Virus record (IMG/VR): IMGVR_UViG_3300030106_006449
Coordinates: 1 to 39,239 of that record
Length of the DNA stretch: 39,239 nucleotides
Strand: one strand, 5' to 3'
Source of the DNA: a virus
Shown: positions 26,174 to 31,868 of the stretch, piece after piece
Position numbering within the stretch: position 1 is the stretch's first letter
How the letters are laid out: each line of letters starts with the position of its first letter
Notes under the pieces: generated by a model
What the model was told of the DNA's origin: nothing
The model's input: the letters and a program-made list of their open reading frames with translations, nothing else
Database searches by the model: none
Translations under genes and position numbers: made by a program

Positions 26174-26767
26174 CTACAGGCGCTCCCGCCAGAACGCGTC
26201 AATCTCATCGTGCGTGATGAAGGGGCGCCCGGTCGGAGTCGCGGGGGTCGAGTCGAGCACGTTTTCGTTGTACTCGGCAGCGCAAGTCGCGCAGTACCTG
26301 TATTCGTGTGCGAACTTCCTGGTGGACGATGACCACTTCACAAACGCGGTGTGAGTCGCAAAAGGTCCACTGATAAGCTCACAGCCATCGTCGCCACCAC
26401 AGTCCATGCACAACGCTATCTGGTCGCCTGTGTTGGATCTTGTCTGCACCGTCTTGTGCAGCTCGAAGGCAGCAGCGGTGATGCTGATGTGATCAGGCGT
26501 GCGAGACAAGCACTCCTCTTGAAGGTCTTTGACCAACAGCGCGACAGACTCGTAGACGCGCGGCTGATCGTCGCCCGCGACCACATGAGCCAAAAAGTAG
26601 GCGTTCTTGTAGGTGTCGATGACGACGGACAAGTCGCCGCATCCGGTTACGTTGGTGCCGTGAAGGAAGAAGATGAACCCGCCATCGCCGCGAACATCAT
26701 CGCCGAAAGTTAGGTGTGGGATGGGGTTGAACCATCGAGGGTCTTCTGGCACGTAGTGATTAGGCAT
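26174..26767 (-). CDS. Unknown early protein with paired Cys motifs, 197 aa
   Basis: A 197-residue protein starting at ATG 26767 with AGGAG in the leader (AGGAG-CTACCG-ATG). Two Cys pairs, CMDCGG (about residue 118) and CATC (about 159), are spaced as in a zinc-binding knuckle with an insertion between them. The rest is mixed, with a hydrophobic strand (GGFIFFLHG near residue 30). A strong promoter lies directly upstream. The coding sequence contains no GGCC, in contrast to the structural genes. No family was recognised. Confidence 0.68.
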   Translation of the reverse strand: MPNHYVPEDPRWFNPIPHLTFGDDVRGDGGFIFFLHGTNVTGCGDLSVVIDTYKNAYFLAHVVAGDDQPRVYESVALLVKDLQEECLSRTPDHISITAAAFELHKTVQTRSNTGDQIALCMDCGGDDGCELISGPFATHTAFVKWSSSTRKFAHEYRYCATCAAEYNENVLDSTPATPTGRPFITHDEIDAFWRERL

Positions 26768-26797
26768 CGGTAGCTCCTGGTAGGTAGTGATAGGTAG

Positions 26798-26825
26798 ATG
26801 ATACGCACGCGTGACGCAGTGTCAA
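26798..26825 (-). promoter_or_regulatory. Leftward sigma70-type promoter
   Basis: The leftward strand carries TTGACA (26825-26820) and TATCAT (26803-26798) with a 16-base spacer. It lies about 30 bases upstream of the start of the 197-residue gene. The -35 region with its surroundings (16 bases, 26811-26826) recurs with one mismatch at 28704-28719. This would be read by the unmodified host RNA polymerase. Confidence 0.75.
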
Positions 26826-26844
26826 CAATAAGTCCGCGCGCTAG

Positions 26845-26902
26845 CATCGGCATCGGTCGGCATCGGTATTGGTCGGGGTCAATAAACACCGGTCAACATC
26901 GG
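26845..26902. repeat. Cluster of CATCGG repeats (iteron-like)
   Basis: CATCGG occurs at 26845, 26851, 26861 and 26897, mixed with TCGG and the related halves GGTCAATAAACACC and GGTCAACATC. The cluster lies just upstream of the leftward promoter. Iterated short repeats next to an A/T-rich patch could be a replication origin or regulator binding array, but the same heptamer is also frequent inside nearby genes. Confidence 0.5.
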
Positions 26903-26910
26903 CGAAACAC

Positions 26911-26927
26911 TGGGCCGCTGAAACCGA
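26911..26927. repeat. 17-base dispersed repeat, copy 1
   Basis: TGGGCCGCTGAAACCGA at this place matches 27970-27986 at 16 of 17 bases, and its core GGGCCGC-GAA recurs at 28972-28982. The three copies lie about 1 kb apart in gene junctions of the leftward arm. Confidence 0.7.
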
Positions 26928-27120
26928 CCAGATTCGGCACCAAGTCGCGGCTCGGTAAGTCCGAAAACCGAACGCGGCCAGTCTGGCGATTGATTTACGG
27001 AGCTCGCGCCTGGCGCTTGGCATCGGTGCTCGCGTCGGCTTCCGTTATGAGCTCAAAATCGAGCGCGTCCAGTCCGCACGAGACCGCGTGCCTCCCGAAT
27101 CGCGGTCACAACAAAGGCAC

Positions 27121-27158
27121 AAAAAAAGACGCACGCCCGGTCAAGGGCGCGCGTCTTT
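27121..27158 (-). terminator. Strong leftward intrinsic terminator
   Basis: A 14-bp stem with one mismatch (27125-27138 with 27145-27158), a 6-base loop, and a run of seven T on the leftward strand (27127-27121). It follows the stop of the gene at 27183 by about 25 bases, so it ends the transcript coming from the 28691 promoter. Confidence 0.87.
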
Positions 27159-27182
27159 CGGACGCTTTGTGATCACAGACGC

Positions 27183-27881
27183 TTAATGCGCAGGAATGAC
27201 GATGTCCTTTCGGCGGTCATTCTCGCGCGCGCCGTCGCATAGATTGCAGTCGGCACACTGAACGCGCGCGCCCGCTTCCTTAGACGCAGGACAGAGAATC
27301 TCACCCGGTAGGATGTCAGACGCGGAAGCGCTCACCCGAAAGGTGCGGTACCCACGGGCGCGCGCCTCTGCGCGTTCGGTCGCGTCGTGAACAGACGCCA
27401 TCGCGAACGAAGACAGATACGCGCCTCTCCACTGATGCGTGTAACCCGTGCCGGGGTTCTCATCGAACAGGCGCCACACGTGAGAAGGCACGGCGCCCGG
27501 GTCACCGTATGACCCACGGCGCACGCGCCGACCACCGACAAGCGCGCGCGTCCCTTCGACAGGAAACACGGGCGCGTCTCGGTTAGCCTTCCACGTGGAC
27601 AGCGGTGCTTGGAACACCTTCACGTAACACGGGCGGTCACTCACGGCGCCACGCTCGAACAGATACGGACGCAATGGGCATGACCCACACACGCTCGCAT
27701 CTTCGCCCGTCTTGACTGCCACGTGTGGCGCGACGTCCGTGCGTAGAATCCACGTTTGGAGAAGGTCACCCGTCTTCGCGTTCTTCGAAGACTTAGCCAA
27801 CCCGGTTAGCAGCAGCATGATAGGGGCGCCGTCCAACTCGCTTGGACCTTCCCACACTTTGATTGTGTTGATGCGACTCAT
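27183..27881 (-). CDS. Conserved Cys-rich phage protein (DUF7227-like), function unknown
   Basis: The ATG at 27881 follows AAAGGAATCTC, giving 232 residues; a longer frame to 28100 crosses a hairpin. The pattern CGSCPLRP (about residue 66), then CYVKVFQAPLSTWKA, then GSYGDPGAVPSHVW, GYTHQWR, a SFAMASV segment, YRTFRVS and finally CPASKEAG...CADCNLC is one I recall from a family of uncharacterised phage and plasmid proteins. Two Cys groups, at about 66-85 and 197-215, suggest a metal or Fe-S site. The C-terminus ends in a basic tail. The function is unknown in the family as far as I know. GGCC is absent from its coding sequence. Confidence 0.78.
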   Translation of the reverse strand: MSRINTIKVWEGPSELDGAPIMLLLTGLAKSSKNAKTGDLLQTWILRTDVAPHVAVKTGEDASVCGSCPLRPYLFERGAVSDRPCYVKVFQAPLSTWKANRDAPVFPVEGTRALVGGRRVRRGSYGDPGAVPSHVWRLFDENPGTGYTHQWRGAYLSSFAMASVHDATERAEARARGYRTFRVSASASDILPGEILCPASKEAGARVQCADCNLCDGARENDRRKDIVIPAH

Positions 27882-27924
27882 GAGATTCCTTTGGTAGGTA
27901 GATAGACGATGCAGACTTGCACCG

Positions 27925-27957
27925 GTCAGCACGTGAGCTGTGGGCTCACGTGCTGAC
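27925..27957. other. Perfect 14-bp hairpin without T-tract
   Basis: GTCAGCACGTGAGC (27925-27938) pairs perfectly with 27944-27957 around a 5-base loop. It lies between two leftward genes, 44 bases upstream of the next start codon. No T-run follows on either strand. It could be an RNA processing or stability element, or an operator. Confidence 0.75.
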
Positions 27958-27969
27958 GCGCTAAAAGCC

Positions 27970-27986
27970 TGGGCCGCTGAAATCGA
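27970..27986. repeat. 17-base dispersed repeat, copy 2
   Basis: TGGGCCGCTGAAATCGA, one mismatch from copy 1. It lies 3 bases beyond the leftward stop of the 217-residue gene, before the 14-bp hairpin at 27925-27957. Confidence 0.7.
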
Positions 27987-27988
27987 GT

Positions 27989-28642
27989 CTACGGAACCGC
28001 GACGCACGTAAGCGCGAGCGCGTGGTGGTAGTTCTTGAGATTGTCGCTCCACTTTGGACCACAATCGCCCGGCTGGAATTGCGCCAAGCGCAACCCGCAA
28101 CCCATGGCAACCGCGATGCTATGCGCCGCCGCGTTGATACGTGCGCCGTCGCTAATGTCCCAACGCGCGAGCGCTTGAGCAGGCGTGGCGCACACGTCGA
28201 TATCAAACCAGCAGATATCAAAGTGCACTGCGTCGAACGTGTTCACGTGCACAACACCACAGTGGTCGAACGCGATGAAGCCGCCGCCCATCTGCTCAAG
28301 GCGCGCCGCTTGATAGTCGCGGTAGTACTCCGCTTCCGCTTCCGCGTCGAACAAGTCATCCTGTGTGAGCGGGCGCGTGCTGTGGTCCTCGAGCGTTTCG
28401 CGGATGTCTGGGTGAATGTCCTCAAGCACGTCACAAAGGAGGTCACCAAGCGAGTCTCCCGTGCGGTCAATGTGGTCAGGGAGGTCAACCGCGCGCCACG
28501 CTTGGGGCGCGTCACCGACAAGCTTGTATTGAACGCGCACGTAACCAAGCTCAAGAGCGGGCGCCGTGCGAGCGTCGCGATAGGCGCCGCCCTCGAGGGT
28601 GTGAGGCGCGTCGAACTGCGTGGGGTAGTTGAGGTCACTCAT
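27989..28642 (-). CDS. Unknown first gene of the leftward arm, 217 aa
   Basis: A 217-residue acidic protein starting at ATG 28642 with GGAG 7 bases upstream. The N-terminal half is Asp/Glu-rich (GDSLGDLLCDVLEDIHPDIR). The C-terminal half is hydrophobic with many His, Cys and Asp residues (FDHCGVVHVNTFDAVHFDIC and the following WFDIDVC), which might bind a metal. It is the first gene after the leftward promoter, a position often used for host-takeover or anti-defence proteins. No family was recognised. GGCC is absent from its coding sequence. Confidence 0.7.
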   Translation of the reverse strand: MSDLNYPTQFDAPHTLEGGAYRDARTAPALELGYVRVQYKLVGDAPQAWRAVDLPDHIDRTGDSLGDLLCDVLEDIHPDIRETLEDHSTRPLTQDDLFDAEAEAEYYRDYQAARLEQMGGGFIAFDHCGVVHVNTFDAVHFDICWFDIDVCATPAQALARWDISDGARINAAAHSIAVAMGCGLRLAQFQPGDCGPKWSDNLKNYHHALALTCVAVP

Positions 28643-28690
28643 TTGGAATCTCCGTAGGTAGGTAGGTCACGGGCACATCCCGCACCTCTG

Positions 28691-28718
28691 AGACTAGTCG
28701 AAAGTGGCGCAGTGTCAA
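28691..28718 (-). promoter_or_regulatory. Leftward promoter copy, upstream of the leftward arm
   Basis: TTGACA (28718-28713) with a 16-base spacer to TAGTCT (28696-28691) on the leftward strand. The 16 bases at 28704-28719 match the region of the second leftward promoter (26811-26826) with one mismatch. The -10 is weaker than at 26798, so this promoter may need help or be repressed. Confidence 0.6.
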
Positions 28719-28971
28719 CGGATGTGCGCCCGTGATACGGGGTCAATCGGGCGGCTTCACCTTCGCGTGTGTGCGCGTGGGAGGGCTGAATTGGGCGCGG
28801 GCATCGGCGCTCCCGCCGCCCCGGCAACGCTTGCGTTGTCTGCCCCCCGTCGGCGCCAGGGGTGCAACGCGCCCCAGGTGGCGACTGCGAGGAACTTGTT
28901 CTGAGCACCGACGAGACGAAACTCAGAATGAGTTTTGGCCTCGGCGAATCTCTCCATATGACCCAAAATCC

Positions 28972-28982
28972 GGGCCGCAGAA
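28972..28982. repeat. Dispersed repeat core, copy 3
   Basis: GGGCCGCAGAA, the shortened third copy. Here it abuts the palindrome GAATTT-CA-AAATTC (28980-28993) upstream of the XRE-type regulator. Confidence 0.55.
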
Positions 28983-29003
28983 TTTCAAAATTCGGTTGGC
29001 TCC

Positions 29004-29032
29004 TTGACGGACTGTCATGACCCGTGTAGACA
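29004..29032 (+). promoter_or_regulatory. Rightward early promoter with direct repeats
   Basis: TTGACG (29004-29009) with a 17-base spacer to TAGACA (29027-29032). Direct repeats ACTGTCATG (29011) and ACTGTCACG (29034) flank the -10, one in the spacer and one after it, the arrangement of an autorepressed promoter. The -10 is poor, so the call is moderate. Confidence 0.5.
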
Positions 29033-29051
29033 CACTGTCACGGAGGTACAC

Positions 29052-29261
29052 ATGGCAAAGAAGCCGACACTTGCTCAGCGGATGGCTGAGCTCCGAAAGA
29101 GCCGGGGATTTTCCCAGGCTGAGCTTGCGCGCAGAACTGGGTTTGATCCCTCGTTCATTTCTCAGCTGGAATCTGGGAAGCGGAAAGGTTCGAGTTACGC
29201 CACACTTCAGGCACTGGCCAATGCGCTGGATGTCGAAGTAAACCAGTTGCTTGGTATGTAG
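29052..29261 (+). CDS. XRE/Cro-C1-type transcription regulator, 69 aa
   Basis: The ATG at 29052 has GGAGG upstream and gives 69 residues; a longer frame starting at 29004 would include the promoter. The sequence is a single HTH_3 domain: the helix-turn-helix lies at about residues 20-42 (FSQAELARRTGFDPSFISQL), followed by SGKRKGSSYATLQALANALD, typical of the family. It stands at the divergence point of the leftward and rightward arms and probably binds the inverted and direct repeats upstream, controlling itself, the helicase operon and possibly the leftward promoter. No peptidase or dimerisation domain is present, so it is Cro-like in build. Confidence 0.88.
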   Translation: MAKKPTLAQRMAELRKSRGFSQAELARRTGFDPSFISQLESGKRKGSSYATLQALANALDVEVNQLLGM

Positions 29262-29270
29262 CCACCAGAT

Positions 29271-29315
29271 GACCCCCCTTGGACCCCCCCTTTAGGGGGG
29301 GGGTCCTGGGGGGTC
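29271..29315. terminator. C/G-tract hairpin between regulator and helicase genes
   Basis: A long nested stem: GACCCCCC (29271-29278) with GGGGGGTC (29308-29315), and GGACCCCCCC (29281-29290) with seven of the nine G plus TCC (29297-29306). No T-tract follows, so this is a weak candidate terminator. The G-runs (9, 6, then GGG at 29317-29319) on the rightward strand could also form a G-quadruplex. A short GC hairpin (29335-29350) follows before the DnaB ribosome binding site. Confidence 0.6.
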
Positions 29316-29365
29316 TGGGTAGCAAACTAGCTAACGCGCGCACCCGCGCGCGAGGGGAGAGCGAG

Positions 29366-30682
29366 ATGCAAGGATTGCCTCACTCCGCAGATGCGGAGAG
29401 AGAGGTGCTTGGAGCAGTGTTGCTTCGAGCCGATATGGCACCCAAGTTGGTCGAGGCTGGGTTGCGTCCTCAGGACTTCCACCTCGAGCGCAACCAGCTG
29501 GTGTGTCGTGCCGTGCTTGACCTCGTTGAGCTGGGGACGCCTGTTGACCCTGCGACCGTCAGGGAGAGGTTGCTCGACCGGAAGGAGTGGAACAGGGCCG
29601 GAGAGTTTCGGACACTGAGCGAGCTGATGGACAAGGGCGCAGTGACTGGCGCGTTTGAGCATATGTGCGACGTGGTGAAGAAGTACGCGTTGCGCCGGCT
29701 GCTCGTGAGTCATGGCTGGGACGTGTCGAAGATGGGTCTGGAGTCTGATGACCCGGAGATTAGCCTTGAAAAGGCGCACACTGGGCTGAGGGAGATCGCC
29801 GAAAGCGGCAACCTGCACACAGGCGTGACGATGCGCGATGGCGTGCGCGGGTATATGGACTACATCAACCGAGTGCAGGCTGGGGAGATCACAGACACCC
29901 GGTTGCCCACAGGAATCCGAAGCCTAGACGACCACCTGGGTGGAGGGCTCCGCACCGGATGGCAGGTTGTGGTGATGAGCGCTGCTGGCCACGGCAAGAC
30001 AGCGTTCGCTGTCAACAACCTCGCTCTGTCTGCTGCTAAAGCTGGTCACCCTGTAGTGATTTGCAGCCTCGAGATGCAGCCTAAAGAGGTGATTGGCCGC
30101 ATGGTCGCCGCTGAATCAGGCGTGCCCGTGCACGTGCACGACCGCGCAGGCCTCGATCCTTACGACCTATCGAGACTTATGGGCGCAGCTGACCAAGTCT
30201 ACAACCTGCCGATACGGATAATCGGCGCGAGACACGGGAATATCGAGTCGATTACGTCCGTAGCCCGCCAAGTGAAAGCCCAATACGGCTCACTGGGCAT
30301 GGTTGTGGTGGATTATCTGCAGCTCATGAAGTCGACAGACAACGCTGAGGCCTCGAGCGAGGAAAAAATCTCGACAAACTCCGGGGCCCTAAAGCTGCTC
30401 GCAAACGAGCTCGACTGCGTGTCTGTCGTATTGAGCCAGCCTGTGCTCAGCGCCAAGCGAGACAAGAAGAGGCCGTCTATTACCCAGGCCAAAGGGTCTG
30501 GGTCTATCGAGGATGACGCCGATTTGGCGCTGATCCCGTGGTTGCCGTTCAAAGTTGATGACACCGCGCCACGAAGTAATGCTGAGATGGGCATGGACAA
30601 GTTCAGACACGGCCCTCAGCAGAACTTGAGTTGCGAGGAGATACGATGGAACGGCAAAAACATGAGGTTTGAGCAGATATGA
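29366..30682 (+). CDS. dnaB: Replicative DNA helicase, DnaB family
   Basis: A 438-residue DnaB-type hexameric helicase that unwinds the replication fork. The ATG at 29366 follows GAGGGGAG by 6 bases. The N-terminal domain (residues 3-110, starting LPHSADAEREVLGAVL) is the usual DnaB N-domain. The motor domain has Walker A SAAGHGKT at 205-212, E236 of the SLEM motif, Walker B VVVDYLQL at 313-320, VLSQ near 355, and the KGSGSIEDDAD motif at 376-386, where K replaces the common R. No loader or polymerase gene was seen, so it probably self-loads or uses host loader and polymerase. Confidence 0.93.
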   Translation: MQGLPHSADAEREVLGAVLLRADMAPKLVEAGLRPQDFHLERNQLVCRAVLDLVELGTPVDPATVRERLLDRKEWNRAGEFRTLSELMDKGAVTGAFEHMCDVVKKYALRRLLVSHGWDVSKMGLESDDPEISLEKAHTGLREIAESGNLHTGVTMRDGVRGYMDYINRVQAGEITDTRLPTGIRSLDDHLGGGLRTGWQVVVMSAAGHGKTAFAVNNLALSAAKAGHPVVICSLEMQPKEVIGRMVAAESGVPVHVHDRAGLDPYDLSRLMGAADQVYNLPIRIIGARHGNIESITSVARQVKAQYGSLGMVVVDYLQLMKSTDNAEASSEEKISTNSGALKLLANELDCVSVVLSQPVLSAKRDKKRPSITQAKGSGSIEDDADLALIPWLPFKVDDTAPRSNAEMGMDKFRHGPQQNLSCEEIRWNGKNMRFEQI

Positions 30683-30891
30683 GCGCAATCGACCAGGTAC
30701 TGGCCCTGCTTTACGAAATGGAAGATGAAATGGGCACGCGAGATGTGGCTGTCGAATTGGGCATGAGCCTGACAACCGCACAGCGCTCATTGGCGCGGCT
30801 CCGAGAAGAGGGATGGATTAGCGGCAGAAGGCAAAGGCCTGTGCCTGGGACTAACGAGAGAACGACAACTGTATGGAGGGTAGCGAGATGA
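30679..30891 (+). CDS. Small winged-helix DNA-binding protein, 70 aa
   Basis: A 70-residue protein, ATG at 30679 overlapping the helicase stop (ATGA). The pattern LLYEMEDEMGTRDVAVELGM, then TTAQRSLARLREEGWISGRR, ends with a TTTVWRVAR strand. It is that of a winged helix: helix, HTH and a basic wing. It may regulate transcription or act in replication with the helicase. The stop overlaps the next ATG (ATGA). Confidence 0.7.
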   Translation: MSAIDQVLALLYEMEDEMGTRDVAVELGMSLTTAQRSLARLREEGWISGRRQRPVPGTNERTTTVWRVAR

Positions 30892-31868
30892 ACCGCGAAG
30901 AACTCGACAAAATTCTGGATGGGCGGCGAATCGTCGTTTCTGTTTCTGGCGGCAAGGATTCTACGGCCTGCTGCTTGTATTTGATGGAAATGGGGTATGA
31001 GCCCCATGAATTCGACCGCATTTTTTTTGATACAGGCTGGGAGCACCCGCTGCTCTATGAGTATGTGCGGCAAGACCTGCCGGATATCGTGGGTCCAATC
31101 GAGAGCTTGTATGCTGAGATTGAGCTCGACGAAGAGCTGGTGCCTGTTGCCGAGCAGTTCGAGAAAGAGCTCGGTGTGCCTTACTCGTCGATGGTCAGGC
31201 TGGTTTTGCGCAAGGGCATGTTCCCCAGCCGGCAGAAGCGGTGGTGTACTGACTGGCTGAAGGTGCGCGTTTCTCAGAAATACTTCCACGAGTCCGACGT
31301 CCCAATGGTCAATGTCGTTGGTATTCGCGCTGAGGAGAGCAAGGCGCGGGCGCTGATGACTGAGTGGGAGTTTGCTCCAAAGTGGGATCTCGACGTCTGG
31401 CGACCTCTTATCGACTGGTCGACCCAGCAAGTCATCGATATTCACCAGCGCCATGGCGTTCGTCCGTGCCGCCTGTATCTCGAGCAAAACGCAGACCGAG
31501 TTGGGTGTTACCCATGCATTTACTCTCGCAAAGCCGAGATTCGGCAGATGAGCGACTACACGCCGGAGCGAATCGACTTGATCGAGAGGCTCGAGGAAGT
31601 CGTTAAGGGGCTTGCTGAGAAGCGCTACGCTGCTCAAGGCGAGACGTTTGAGTCTTTGAACATGGCTCACCCTGGGTGGTTTCAGACACCAAAGCGCACC
31701 TACAAAGACGACGGCAGCACCTCTGGCGAGTGCTGGCCTATCCGCAAGGTTGTGTCGTGGAGTCGCACAACTCGTGGTGGCCACATGGACCAGATGGAGT
31801 TGTTCACAGACCCATTGGGCCACCAGGGCTGCGTTAGGTGGGGCATGTGCGATACGGGGACGAAGTAA
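30888..31868 (+). CDS. PP-loop ATPase, PAPS reductase/DndC-like family
   Basis: A 326-residue member of the adenine nucleotide alpha-hydrolase-like superfamily. The PP-loop SGGKDS lies at residues 20-25 and activates substrates by adenylation. Further family marks are GIRAEES at 145-151, WRPLIDW at 171-177 and GCYPCIYSRKAE at 206-217. C120 and the pair C207/C210 could bind metal, an Fe-S cluster or sulfur. Relatives include PAPS reductases and the DndC protein of DNA phosphorothioation. A role in making a sulfur-containing nucleotide or tRNA or DNA modification is possible, but no partner genes of known systems are present. The next gene is a second, degenerate relative. True PAPS reduction is unlikely, because the family is broad. 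Confidence 0.82.
   Translation: MNREELDKILDGRRIVVSVSGGKDSTACCLYLMEMGYEPHEFDRIFFDTGWEHPLLYEYVRQDLPDIVGPIESLYAEIELDEELVPVAEQFEKELGVPYSSMVRLVLRKGMFPSRQKRWCTDWLKVRVSQKYFHESDVPMVNVVGIRAEESKARALMTEWEFAPKWDLDVWRPLIDWSTQQVIDIHQRHGVRPCRLYLEQNADRVGCYPCIYSRKAEIRQMSDYTPERIDLIERLEEVVKGLAEKRYAAQGETFESLNMAHPGWFQTPKRTYKDDGSTSGECWPIRKVVSWSRTTRGGHMDQMELFTDPLGHQGCVRWGMCDTGTK

Larger units (their letters stand above)
26768..27120. other. Gene-free interval upstream of the 197-residue gene
   Basis: No convincing gene was found in these 353 bases. They hold the leftward promoter (26798-26825), the CATCGG cluster (26845-26902) and one copy of a 17-base repeat (26911-26927). A 60-codon leftward frame (26841-27023) and a rightward frame of over 100 codons both lack ribosome binding sites. 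Confidence 0.6.
28643..29051. other. Divergent control region between leftward and rightward arms
   Basis: No gene was supported in these 409 bases. They hold the leftward promoter (28691-28718), the palindrome CAACGC-TT-GCGTTG (28825-28838), the inverted repeat AAACTCA-GAA-TGAGTTT (28919-28935) with a distant partner TTCTGAG (28899-28905), the palindrome GAATTT-CA-AAATTC (28980-28993), and the rightward promoter with two ACTGTCA copies (29011, 29034). This looks like an early operator region serving the XRE-type regulator. Confidence 0.65.

Noticed and set aside
26841-27023. Leftward 60-codon frame starting in an ACCGATGCC context
   Set aside because: The start resembles those of nearby genes, but there is no ribosome site, the frame crosses the repeats, and its product is Arg/Cys-rich without any pattern.
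28022-28657. Rightward 211-codon frame
   Set aside because: It lies opposite the 217-residue leftward gene, which has a proper ribosome site and shared leader; the rightward frame has neither and is a composition artefact.
28757-28966. Leftward 69-codon frame in the control region
   Set aside because: It runs across several inverted repeats and the region is better explained as operators; the product ends in a Pro/Ala/Arg-rich tail without similarity to any recognised protein.
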